Assembly: GCA_039654915.1 (NCBI GenBank) | Contig: CM077593.1 | Span: forward strand, 62,068,501 to 62,132,500 | Origin: Aquilaria yunnanensis | Lineage: Eukaryota; Streptophyta; Magnoliopsida; Malvales; Thymelaeaceae | Direction: 5' to 3' | DNA: 64,000 nucleotides | Part shown: positions 8,785 to 21,100 of the stretch, in pieces | How the letters are laid out: the number at the start of each line of letters is the position of its first letter | Numbering within the stretch: the first letter of the stretch is position 1 | Made by a program: the position numbers and the translations under genes | The notes under the pieces: generated by a model | Database searches by the model: none | What the model was told of the DNA's origin: nothing | The model's input: only the letters and a program-made list of their open reading frames with translations

Positions 8785-11700
8785 TTACATTCTTCTAAGA
8801 CCCATTGCTCTAACATGTCGAGCAAACACAAGTGGTGGCAATGGCTTAGTGAGAGGATCTGCCACCATCAGGTCTGTAGAAATGTACTCAATCCTAACTT
8901 CACCCTCTTCAATTGCATCCCTTATAAAGTTATATTTCATGCTAATGTGCTTGGTTTTTCCATGGTATTTGGGGTCCTTAGTATAAGCCATGGCTGCCAT
9001 ACTATCATTGTAGATAGTAATAGGTCTCTCAATAGAAACCTTGGACTCCAAATTCTTAAGGAAATAACCTAGCCAAAGGGCTTCTTGTACAGCTGAGGCA
9101 CATGAAACAAATTCAGCCTCCATTGTGGACAATGCTGTACAAGTTTGCTTCTTACTACACCAAGTAGTAGCACCACCATTTAGCATGAAAAGATAACCAG
9201 ATGTAGACTTGCTGGAGTCTCTATCCCCACCCCAGTCAGCATCAGAATAGCCACGTAAACCAAGGTCTTTACCTTGGTAACAAAGCCAATAATCCTTAGT
9301 ACCCTTGAGGTACCTTAGGATCCTCTTGACATTCTTCCAATGCTCCAGACCAGGGTTGGAAGAATATCGTGCTAAAAGACCAACCGCTTGGCTGATGTCT
9401 GGCCTTGTACATAACATGGCGTACATCAAGCTACCAATGGCACTTAGGTAGGGAATCTGAGCCATCTCTTCCTTCTCCTTTGGAGTCTTAGGACATAAGT
9501 CCTCTCCAATCTTGCAACCATATGCAAGAGGTGTACTCATGGGCTTTGCATTTGTTAAGTTGAACCTTGCAAGAATCTTATCAATATAAGATTCTTGAGA
9601 AAGGGCCAATAGCCTTGCCTTTCTATTCCTCAGGATCTTCACCCATAGAATAAAGGCAGCCTCTCCCATATCCTTCATGTCAAAGGTGGAAGACAACCAT
9701 CCCTTGATGGTACTTAACAATGCAAGCCTATTACTTGCAATCAGTATATCATCTACATATAGAGTCAATACTGCAAAACTAGACCCAGAAGAGTACAAGT
9801 ATACACAATGGTCTTCATGCATCATCACAAAGCCATAGTTTGTGATTGCATGGTGAAACTTCAAGTACCACTGTCTTGAAGCTTGCTTAAGACCATAGAT
9901 AGACTTCTTTAGTCTACATACCTTGTCCTCTTGACCCTTTTGGACAAACCCCTAAGGTTGTCTCATATATATCTCCTCACTCAATTCACCATTGAGAAAG
10001 GCGGTCTTTACATCCATCTGATGTAACTCTAAGTCTAGATTTGCCACAATGGCAAGTAATATCCTGATGGAAGTGAATTTCACAACAGGAGAGAAGGTGT
10101 CTTTGAAATCAACACCCTCCTTCTGTGTGAAACCCTTGGCCACCAACCGGGCCTTGTATCTTTCGATACTTCCATCAGAGTTCACCTTGATCTTGAGAAC
10201 CCACTTGTTCCCAATTGCCTTACGGCCTAGAGGAAGATCACTTAACTCCCAAACCCCATTGAGATGCATCGAATGCAACTCATCCTTCATTGCATTTAGC
10301 CACTCTTCCCTTTGTTCACCCTCAAGAGCCTCCTCAATGTTACTTGGCTCATCTATCTCAGATGCAACCAAGTTTGCCTCACTATCCAGGATCCACCATT
10401 CTTTAGGTGGTCCAAATTTCCTCATTGATCTTCTCAATATAGGCTGAGATGGAGGCAACTCATGCTCCATCTCTTGAGGCTCAACATTTTGCCCTTGAGT
10501 ATCCTCAACTCCCTCTTGAACAAAACCTTCCTCTTGGAAGTCTTTCTCATGTTGGTCCACAACAACAGGGATTTCTAGAGCCATTGCTCCACGTGGTTGA
10601 GGTACTCCCTTTAGAGTAGGTGCATGTGTCCCAAGTGTCCTTATGACACTTGGTTGACCCTCATCTAGGATCTGGCTTAATGAGGTTAAGTCACCACACT
10701 CACCAACTTTGGGGAACTCATCCTCCACAAAGTTAGCATTCCTTGCATCAAAGATGTTCCCAATTTTGTGACTTACATCCAAGAACACATAACCCCTAGA
10801 TTGTTCAGCATAACCAAGGAAGGCACACTTCCTCCCTCTTGGACCCAACTTTCCCAAAGGGTGGTCCGTTATGTGAACATAAGCTAAACAACCCCAAGGG
10901 CGTAAATAGCTTAGGTTAGGAGTTTTCTTCTTCCATAACTCATATGGAGAAGAATTCACATTCTTGGTGGGTACTCTATTAAGGACATGAACTGCACACA
11001 GCAGTGCATCACTCCAATAAGTGATGTCTAAATTGGCCTTTGCCATCATGGAACGTACCATGTCCATAAGAGTTCTATTCTTCCTCTCAGACACTCCATT
11101 CTGTTGGGGTGTCCAAGGAAGGGTGAACTCCCTCTCAATACCTTTCAAGTCACAAAATGCTTTGAATGCATTAGATGTATACTCTCCACCCCTATCTGTC
11201 CTCAAGGACTTAATCTTCTTACCTACTTGGTTCTCAACCAAGTACACATACTTCTCAAAGCATGCCAAGGCCTCTGCCTTGTTTCTGAGTAAGTAGATAT
11301 GGGTGAATCGAGTATAATCATCTGTGAATGTGATGAAATACTTAAATCCATTTCTAGATTCAACCCTCATTGGCCCACACAGGTCAGAGTGAACTAAACT
11401 ATGTGCCTCACCTCTCCTAGTTGCTTTGCCAAAAGGCTTTCTTGTGGCTTTGCCTTCTAGGCATGATTGACAACTTGGAAGGACAACCTTGGTCAAGGAA
11501 CCTAGCAAGCCACCCTTGGCTAGCTTGTTCATTCTATCTTGACCAATATGACCTAACCTTTCATGCCATCTCATTTCATTTGTGACCTCTGTCACATAGC
11601 AACTAGGACTTGCAACAGAATGGTCAGTTGGCTTTAACTCATAAAGCCCATTATTAACTGAACAAGTGCACACTATCTGATTATCTTTAATAATAGACAC

Positions 11701-12840
11701 ACTATTATTAAAGAAATTAAAGCAATAATTGTACTTCAACATACAACTTATAGAAATCAAATTTCTACAAATGTTTGGTACATACAATACATCTATTAGA
11801 TACAAATATCCAATATCTATAGGAATTCTACATGTTCCTATGCCTTCCACTTCCAGCCTGGCATCATTTCCTACTGAAATGTGCTTAGCTCCTTTTGAGA
11901 GCTTCCTGTAGGCCACAAACCAGGACTTCTCCCGTGCTATGTGGTCTGTTGCTCCCGAGTCTACAATCCACAAAGAATTGCACTCAGTTAGTAATGTACA
12001 TGACACAACATGTACAATGGAAGTAGAAGGGTATGTATGTACCTTGGGTGGACCTTTGCAATCCTTTGCAAAGTGTCCTTTATACCCACAGTTGAAGCAC
12101 TTTAGCTTGCTTATGTCCCGTTTCTTCTTGAACCTTTTCTTAGAAGCAGGAACTTTTCCCTTGCCCTTCCTTGGCCCTCCTTTTCCACCATTCTTCTTCC
12201 ATCCCTTCTGGATAGAAGATGAGGCAACATATGCCTTAGAATGGTCCTTGAGGGCCATTACCTCAGCCTCAAGGAGGAGGTGACGGGCAATGTCATCAAA
12301 TGACATTATTTGAGGGTTATGGCGTAAGTTGACCTTCATCAACTGCCATTCCTCATCAGGCAAGGAACGAATTATTGCTTGCACTTGTTGCTCATCAGTG
12401 AGCACATGCCCTGCCGTCTTGAGTTGGTGGATCATGCGTGACATCTCACGCAAGTGAGCACTCATAGAGTGATCAGCACGCTTCACATAATTCTCAAACC
12501 TGAGAATCATCGAGCGTTGTTTCTCTACAGAAACATCTCCATACTTGGCCTTGACAGAGTCCCATATGGCCCTGGCCCCCTCAAGCATGGAGAATTCCAC
12601 CATAATCTCATCCACCATAGTGGAAAGGAGAGTGACTCTACACATAGAGTTCTTCTTTAGGAATGCCTCATAGGCAGTCTTATCCTCTCCCTCAGCAGGA
12701 GGCATGATCTCTTGAGTGAGTACATCAAGAGTATCTTGCTCAGTTAAAATGAATTTGACTTTCTGTTGCCAAATTGAATAGTTTTCACCATCCAATTTGA
12801 GGTCACGGTTTAATTCAGCAACAATATTCTTACAAGCCAT
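8785..12840 (-). pseudogene. gag-pol: Copia gag-pol, one in-frame stop, otherwise open
   Basis: About 1350 codons from ATG at 12838-12840 (MACKNIVAELNRDLK) to the stop at 8785. Visible in order: gag; CCHC knuckle CFNCGYKGHFAKDC (about residue 248); protease LWIVDSGATDH (about 293); integrase with HSDLCGP (about 485), TDRGGEY (about 547) and SERKNR (about 585) giving D, D and E; RT with YVDDILIAS (about 1031, 9730-9770); RNase H with SDADWGGD. A single TAG at 9952-9954 interrupts RT after MRQP, where the plus-strand relative at 37123-38058 has Glu; the frame continues in phase. The element is probably dead for autonomous movement unless the stop is read through. Confidence 0.93.
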
Positions 12841-13094
12841 CTACATTGATGCATTTCACATGTTTTAGTTCAATTTACACAACAAGACTCAACAAAGCAA
12901 CATGTGTATGAAAACAACTTCTAACATGCTCATATATGGCAAAAGAGATGCATATAACATTCGATCAGAAATATATAAACATGCCTTCATTGTTTCATAC
13001 ACATATCCTTTATTAACCTTCATCGAAATCATACACATATGTATGATCCTAAATCATGCTCACAACATGTAACATATACATATTCATGACCTAG
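12841..13094 (-). other. Copia 5' leader
   Basis: AT-rich sequence between the primer site and the gag start. It is closely matched by 34517-34768 and, around an inserted LTR fragment, by 60302-61228. No gene is seen. Confidence 0.7.
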
Positions 13095-13106
13095 GCTCTG
13101 ATACCA
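13095..13106 (-). promoter_or_regulatory. Primer-binding site (initiator Met tRNA), Copia
   Basis: The minus strand reads TGGTATCAGAGC, two bases after the LTR end (CTTCA, AT, then TGGTATCAGAGC). It matches the usual 12-base primer site for plant initiator-Met tRNA. Confidence 0.93.
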
Positions 13107-13108
13107 AT

Positions 13109-14495
13109 TGAAGATTTTCAGGATCTCAATAATAACATACTCTTATGTTATTCATTTGTGTATATGCCACATGCATATAAGTTTTCCATACATATTGTCT
13201 CAAAAAACAATATCTAGCATGCTATTTGAGTTCAACATGAATATAGACATACTTATCCAGTCAAACAAACTTAGCATGCCACTAAGATCATTCATAAAAC
13301 TTAAATCCTTAGCATGCTACTAAAGCAAGAAAGGATGCGTACCTTCCTTTTTGATAGTCTTGTGCCGAAAAGGAAAAGGAAGGACTTGATCTTAGAGATA
13401 CGCCTTGAGGCTTGAATTGAGATGAAGAATCTCAATGTAATTTCACCCACAATGCTCTAAGAAAGTGTCTAATATTTCGGCTCTTTAAAGGAATGAAAGG
13501 AGGAATTTTTCTCTCAAGAAAAATGGTGCAAATTGAGTGTAAAATTCGTACTCTCAATGGCCAGCCACTAAAGGCTATTTATAGATGACCAAAAGGCACA
13601 CCTTTACACCAAGAAAGGTGTCCTTTAAGCCAAAGAACACTTCCTTTGGCTAAGGGTCATGTATGGTGGCGAAAATACATGTCTTTTAGCCAAGGAACAC
13701 TTCCTTTGGCCTATAACCACCCATAACTACCTTATGGGCGAAAATACATGTCTTTTAAGTCAAGGAACACTTCCTTTGGCCTATAACCACCCATAACTAC
13801 CTTCTGGGCGAAAATACATGTCTTTTAAGTCTAAAGGACATCACATTTGGTGCAATAACCACCTCAACCACCTCCATGGCCGAACATACATGTCCTTTAA
13901 AGTCAAAGGACATCACTCTTGGTGCTATAAGCACCCTATGGCCGAATATACATGTCCATTCACCCAAGGAACACTTCCTTTGGATGAAAGGACATGTTCT
14001 TTTAGCCAAGAGTTATTTCTTTTGATGAAGAGACATACCTTTACACAAAAGATGTGTGTCTTGGTGGTTTTGACCTAAAAACAAGGTGAGCTGGCACAAA
14101 GCTAGCTCAATATGCTACTTATGCACCATTGAGCTCCTTTGAGCTCCAACCTAGCACCATGAACTAAGGTCCAGCTCCAAGAACTGACCTTGAGCTGGAG
14201 TTAGCTGCTTTCAGCTGAAGTAAACTGAAGTCCAGCTACACTCAGCTACCAAAAGCTGAAGTGAGCTGACTTGAGCTGAAGTCCAGCTACATTCAGCTAC
14301 CATAAGCTGAAGTGAGCTGACTTGAGCTAACTTGAGCTGAAGTCCAGCTACTTTGAGCTACTTATAGCTGAAGTGAGCTGACTTGAGCTAAGGGGAGCTA
14401 CTTCTAGCTGCCTTAGATACCTTTTCAAGCTATAGTTAGCTCAACGAGCTCAAATCCTATCTTAAAAGGATCTTGGTGCGCCAAGAATTCCAACA
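13109..14495 (-). mobile_element. Copia 5' LTR (1387 bp)
   Basis: TGTTGG...CTTCA on the sense strand. It carries the TATA box (13575-13584), the 70-bp repeat and a shorter AGCT minisatellite than the 3' LTR. The flanking TCCAT at 14496-14500 completes the target-site duplication. Confidence 0.95.
13575..13584 (-). promoter_or_regulatory. TATA box of Copia LTR
   Basis: CTATAAATAG, followed in the sense direction by a short R region. The same box is present in every Copia LTR of the window that covers this region, for example near 33995 and 59830 on the plus strand. Confidence 0.65.
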
Positions 14496-17147
14496 TCCAT
14501 TTCTTTCCGAACAACTTGTGAAGCTTTCCATTTCATTCCAAAACGTGTTGTGAATGTTTCCATTTCATTCCAAACAAACTGTGAATGTTTCCTTTTCATT
14601 CCAAACAAGTTGTGAAGCTTTCCATTTCATTTCGAACAAGTTGTGAATGTTTCCAGTTGTTTCCAAACAAGCTGTGAATGTTTCCATTTCATTTCGAACA
14701 GGTTGTAATTGTTTCCAATTCATTCGAAACAAGTTGTGAATGTTTCCATTTCATTACAAACAAGTTGTGAATGTTTCCATTTCATTCCAAAGAAGTTGTG
14801 AATGTTTCCATTTCATTCTAAACAGGTTCTAAAGATTTTGATTTCATTCCAAACAAGTTGTGAATGTTTCCATTTCATTCCAGACAAGTTGTGAAGCTTT
14901 CCATTTCATTCCAAACAAGTTGTGAATGTTTCCATTTCATTCCAAACAGGTTGTAATTGTTTGCATTTCATTCGAAACAAGTTGTGAATGTTTCCATTTC
15001 ATTCCAAAGAAGTTGTGAATGTTTCCATTTCATTGCAAACAAGTTGTGCAGCTTTCCATTTCATTCTAAACAAGTTGTGAAGCTTTCCATTTCATTCCAA
15101 ACAAGTTGTGATTGTTTTCATTCCATTCCAAACAAGTTGTGAAGCTTTCCATTTCATTCCAAACAAGTTTTGAATATTTCGATTTCATTCCAAACAAGTT
15201 GTGCAGGCTTCCATTTCATTCCAAACAAGTTGTGCAGCTTTCCATTTCATTCCAAACAAGTTGTGAATGTTTCAATTTCATTTCATAGAAGTTGTGAGAG
15301 TTCCATTTCATTCCAAACAAGTTGTGAATGTTTCCATTTCATTCCAAACAAGTTGTGCAGCTTTCCATTTCATTCCAAACAAGTTGTGAATGTTTCCATT
15401 TCATTCCAAAACTAGTTGTGAATGTTTCCATTTCCTTCCAAACAATTTGTGATGCTTTCCATTTTATTCCAAACAAGTTGTGAATGTTTCCATTTCATTC
15501 CAAACAAGTTGTGAATGTTTCATTTCATTCCAAACAAGTTGCGAACATTTCGATTTCATTCTAAATGAGTGGTGAAGCTTTCCATTTGATTCCAAACAAG
15601 TTGTGAATGTTTCCATTTCAATCCCGGCAAGTTCTGAATGTTTCCAATTCAATCGAAACAAGTTGTGAATGTTTCCATCTCGTTCCAAACAGGTTATGCA
15701 GCTTTCCATTTCATTCCAAAACAAATTTTGGTTGTTTCCATTTCATTCCCAACAAGTTGTGAATGTTTTCATTTCGTTCCAAACAATTTGTGAGGCTTTC
15801 CATTTTCATTCCAAACAAGTTGTTTGTTTCCATTTCATTCCCAACAAGTTGTGAATGTTTCCATTTCATTCGAAACAAGTTGTGAATGTTTCCATCTCAT
15901 TCCAAACAAGTTGGGAATGTTTCCACTTGTCAAGCTTTCCATTTTATTGCAAACAAGTTGTGAAGCTTTCCATTTCATTCAAAACAAGTTGTGCAGCTTT
16001 CCATTTCATTCCAAACAAGTTGTGAATGTTTCCATTTCATTCCGAACAGGTTGTAATTGTTTCCATTTCATTCGAAACAAGTTGTGAATGTTTCCATTTC
16101 ATTCCAAAGTAGTTGTGAATGTTTCCATTTCATTGCAAACAAGTTGTGCAGCTTTCCATTTCATTCTAAACAAGTTGTGAAGCTTTCCATTTCATTACAA
16201 ACAAGTTGTGAATGTTTCCATTTCATTCCAAAGAAGTTGTGAATGTTTCCATTTCATTCTAAACAGGTTCTAAAGATTTTAATTTCATTCCAAACAAGTT
16301 GTGAATGTTTCCATTTCATTCCAGACAAGTTGTGAAGCTTTCCATTTCATTCCAAACAAGTTGTGAATGTTTCCATTTCATTCCGAACAGGTTGTAATTG
16401 TTTGCATTTCATTTGAAACAAGTTGTGAATGTTTCCATTTCATTCCAAAGAAGTTGTGAATGTTTCCATTTCATTGCAAACAAGTTGTGCAGCTTTCCAT
16501 TTCATTCGAAACAAGTTGTGAAGCTTTCCATTTCATTGCAAACAAGTTGTGATTGTTTTCATTCCATTCCAAACAAGTTGTGAAGCTTTCCATTTCATTC
16601 CAAACAAGTTGTGAATATTTCGATTTCATTCCAAACAAGTTGTGCAGGCTTCCATTTCATTCCAAACAAGTTGTGCAGCTTTCCATTTCATTCCAAACAA
16701 GTTGTGAATGTTTCAATTTCATTTCATAGAAGTTGTGAGAGTTCCATTTCATTCCAAACAAGTTGTGAATGTTTCCATTTCATTCCAAACAAGTTGTGCA
16801 GCTTTCCATTTCATTCCAAACAAGTTGTGAATGTTTCCATTTCATTCCAAAACTAGTTGTGAATGTTTCCATTTCCTTCCAAACAATTTGTAATGCTTTC
16901 CATTTTATTCCAAACAAGTTGTGAATGTTTCCATTTCATTCCAAACAAGTTGTGAATGTTTCATTTCATTCCAAACAAGTTGCGAACATTTCGATTTCAT
17001 TCTAAATGAGTTGTGAAGCTTTCCATTTGATTCCAAACAAGTTGTGAATGTTTCCATTTCAATCCCGGCAAGTTCTGAATGTTTCCAATTCAATCGAAAC
17101 AAGTTGTGAATGTTTCCATCTCGTTCCAAACAGGTTGTGCAGCTTTC
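14496..17147 (+). repeat. 31-bp satellite array with 1441-bp higher-order repeat
   Basis: Diverged 31-bp monomers in plus orientation. A block at about 14860-15700 recurs 1441 bp downstream: for example the variant CATTCCAGACAAG at about 14877 and 16318, and the CAATCCCGGCAAG variant near 15630 and 17071. The last five bases, CTTTC (17143-17147), are the target-site duplication of the next solo LTR. Confidence 0.93.
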
Positions 17148-18133
17148 TGATGCGAACCCCTATGGTATAAAGACCATGAAACGCGCCCAAGATGAGATTC
17201 AAGCTCCACAAGACATCAAAAAGACTGGGTTTAAAACCCCCACCCCTAATCAACCTGTGATTAGAAACGAGAAGTATAGAACTCCAAGAACACAAGCACA
17301 CTTGTGCACCAAGGCAGTCCGCCAAGAACCAAAGAGAAAACCTCTCCAAAGAGCAATATTATTTCGGCAATAATCTGTATCTTTACATCCAGAATATGTG
17401 CCTTTATATAGGCCTAAACTAGGGTTAAAAGCTAGGCAAAATTCGCAGCCTAAATCCCTTAGGAATCCTAGATACAAAGACATAGGAAATCCTAGTCAAA
17501 TTAGGACTCTAATTCCTAGTTTGAACAAGTTTAATAAATGCAGCGTATTCCACTTGCCCAAAACGATTTAAAACTATTCCATAGCCTAAATAATTTCCTA
17601 AATAATGTATCTAAATAGGATCTCAACGAAAATAAAATATAAATACAAGATTAAACCCGAAAACTCCCAAATAGCCTTTTTGGGTGCATTTTGGGCACTT
17701 TAAGGTTCTCTCTTGTATCTTCAGCTCCAAGCTTTAATCTTTGAGTTCCAATGGCATGAATCTTCATATTAGATGTGGTAATGAAGGTCTGGAAAGTTAG
17801 AGCTCAAAAATCCAGCTTGTGGACACAAAATGCATCAAGAACGCTTAAGGTGGCTCAAATGGTGCACTTTGAGTGGTGTCCTTGGTGTCCTTGTTTTGTG
17901 ACTTATCTAAGCACTCCAGAACTGAGTACCAAGCATATCCATCATCTCCATATGGTGTCTTGAAAGTTCCAGCAGCTCCTTGTGAAGTTCCATGTCCATT
18001 CTCCATGAAGAAACTTGAAACAAAGCCTTGTAGTGCACTTGAGAGCTCCTTAGCTTTCTTCCTTGTCATAGGTCCACTAGAAACCTTCAATGGGTCCTTG
18101 CCTTCTCCATGTGTGCCTTCCTTGATCATATCA
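17148..18133 (-). mobile_element. Gypsy-1 solo LTR (986 bp) in satellite
   Basis: A complete LTR with TGATGCG and CATATCA ends, flanked by identical CTTTC (17143-17147 and 18134-18138). Clean duplication without an internal region indicates LTR-LTR recombination after insertion. The open frame at the U3 edge (18133 down to 17845) is intact. Confidence 0.95.
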
Positions 18134-21100
18134 CTTTCCATTTCATTCCAAAACAAATTTTGGTTGTTTCCATTTCATTCCCAACAAGTTGTGAATGTTT
18201 CCATTTCGTTCCAAACAAGTTGTGAGGCTTTCCATTTTCATTCCAAACAAGTTGATTTTTTCCATTTCATTCCCAACAAGTTGTGAATGTTTCCATTTCA
18301 TTCGAAACAAGTTGTGAATGTTTCCATCTCATTCCAAACAAGTTGGGAATGTTTCCACTTGTCAAGCTTTCCATTTTATTGCAAACAAGTTGTGAAGCTT
18401 TCCATTTCATTCAAAACAAGTTGTGCAGCTTTCCATTTCATTCCAAACAAGTTGTGAATTTTTCCATTTCATTCCAAACAAGTTGTGAAGCTTTCCATTT
18501 CATTCCAAAACAAGTTGTGAATGTTTCCATTTCATTCCAAACAAGTTGTGAATGTTTCCATTTCATTCCGAACAACTTGTGAAGCTTTCCATTTCATTCC
18601 AAAACATGTTGTGAATGTTTCCATTTCATTCCAAACAAACTGTGAATGTTTCTTTTTCATTCCAAACAAGTTGTGAAGCTTTCCATTTCATTTCGAACAA
18701 GTTGTGAATGTTTCCAATTGTTTCCAAACAAGTTGTGAATGTTTCCATTTCATTCCGAACAGATTGTAATTGTTTCCATTTCATTCGAAACAAGTTGTGA
18801 ATGTTTCCATTTCATTCCAAAGAAGTTGTGAATGTTTCCATTTCATTGCAAACAAGTTGTGCAGCTTTCCATTTCATTCTAAACAAGTTGTGAAGCTTTC
18901 CATTTCATTCCAAACAAGTTGTGATTGTTTTCATTCCATTCCAAACAAGTTGTGATGCTTTCCATTTCATTCCAAACAAGTTGTGAATATTTCGATTTCA
19001 TTCCAAACAAGTTGTGCAGGCTTCCATTTCATTCCAAACAAGTTTGCAGCTTTCCATTTCATTCCAAACAAGTTATGAATGTTTCAATTTCATATCATAG
19101 AAGTTGTGAGAGTTCCATTTCATTCCAAACAAGTTGTGAATGTTTCCATTTCATTCCAAACAAGTTGTGCAGCTTTCCATTTCATTCCAAACAAGTTGTG
19201 AATGTTTCCATTTCATTCCAAAACTAGTTGTGAATGTTTCCATTTCCTTCCAAACAATTTGTGATGCTTTACATTTCATTCCAAACAAGTTGTGAATGTT
19301 TCATTTCATTCCAAACAAGTTGCGAACATTTCGATTTCATTCTAAATGACTTGTGAAGCTTTCCATTTGATTCCAAACAAGTTGTGAATGTTTCCATTTC
19401 AATCCCGGCAAGTTCTGAATGTTTCCAATTCAGTCGAAACAAGTTGTGAATGTTTCCATCTCGTGCCAAACAGGTTGTGCAGGTTTCCATTTCATTCCAA
19501 AACAAATTTTGGTTGTTTCCATTTCATTCCCAACAAGTTGTGAATGTTTCCATTTCGTTCCAAACAAGTTGTGAGGCTTTCCATTTTCATTCCAAACAAG
19601 TTGTTTGTTTCCATTTCATTCCCAACAAGTTGTGAATGTTTCCATTTCATTCGAAACAAGTTGTGAATGTTTCCATCTCATTCCAAACAAGTTGGGAATG
19701 TTTCCACTTGTCAAGCTTTCCATTTTATTGCAAACAAGTTGTGAAGCTTTCCATTTCATTCAAAACAAGTCGTGCAGCTTTCCATTTCATTCCAAACAAG
19801 TTGTGAATTTTTCCATTTCATTCCATACAAGTTGTGAATGTTTCCATTTCATTCGAAACAAGTTGTGAATGTTTCCATGTCATTCCAAACAAGTTGTGCA
19901 GCTTTCCATTTCATTCCAAACAAGTTATGAATGTTTCCATTTCATTCCAAAACTAGTTGTGAATGTTTCCATTTCCTTCCAAACAATTTGTGATGCTTTC
20001 CATTTGATTCCAAACAAGTTGTGAATGTTTCCATTTCAATCCCGGCAAGTTCTGAATGTTTCCAATTCAATCGAAACAAGTTGTGAATGTTTCCATCTCG
20101 TTCCAAACAGGTTGTGCAGCTTTCCATTTCATTCCAAAACAAATTTTGGTTGTTTCCATTTCATTCCCAACAAGTTGTGAATGTTTCCATTTCGTTCCAA
20201 ACAAGTTGTGAGGCTTTCCATTTCCATTCCAAACAAGTTGTTTGTTTCCATTTCATTCCCAACAAGTTGTGAATGTTTCCATTTCATTCGAAACAAGTTG
20301 TGAATGTTTCCATCTCATTCCAAACAAGTTGGGAATGTTTCCACTTGTCAAGCTTTCCATTTTATTGCAAACAAGTTGTGAAGCTTTCCATTTCATTCAA
20401 AACAAGTTGTGCAGCTTTCCATTTCATTCCAAACAAGTTGTGAATTTTTCCATTTCATTCCATACAAGTTGTGAATGTTTCCATTTCATTCGAAACAAGT
20501 TGTGAATGTTTCCATGTCATTCTAAACAGGTTCTAAAGATTTTGATTTCATTCCAAACAAGTTGTGAATGTTTCCATTTCATTCCAGAGAAGTTGTGAAG
20601 CTTTCCATTTCATTCCAAACAAGTTGTGAATGTTTCCATTTCATTCGAAACAAGTTGTGCAGCTTTCCATTTCATTCGAAACAAGTTGTGAATTTTTCCA
20701 TTTCATTCCATACAAGTTGTGAATGTTTCCATTTCATTCAAAACAAGTTGTGAATGTTTCCATTTCATTCTAAACAGGTTCTAGAGATTTGGATTTCATT
20801 CCAAACAAGTTGTGAATGTTTCCATTTCATTCCAGACAAGTTGTGAAGCTTTCCATTTCATTCCAAACAAGTTGTGAATGTTTCCATTTCATTCCGAACA
20901 AGTTGTGAATGTTTCCATTTGATTCCAAACAAGTTGTGAATGTTTCCAGTTCATTCCGAACAGGTTGTAAATGTGTCCATTTCTTTCCAAACACGTTGTG
21001 AATGTTTTCATTTGACCCGAAACAAGTTGTTAATGTTTTCATTTCACTCGAAACAAGTTGTCAATGTTTCTATTTCATTCCATACAAGTTGTAAATATTT

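Larger units (their letters stand above)
5907..14495 (-). mobile_element. Near-intact Copia LTR retrotransposon (8.6 kb), minus strand
   Basis: Both LTRs (5907-7496 and 13109-14495), a primer site, gag-pol, a polypurine tract and a 5-bp duplication (TCCAT at 5902-5906 and 14496-14500) are present. It is inserted in the 31-bp satellite. The two LTRs look nearly identical outside a length-variable minisatellite, so the insertion is probably young. Domain order gag, protease, integrase, RT, RNase H is the Copia order. Long LTRs and total size fit Angela-type elements, but I do not assign a lineage. One nonsense codon in pol is the only coding lesion seen. Confidence 0.96.
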
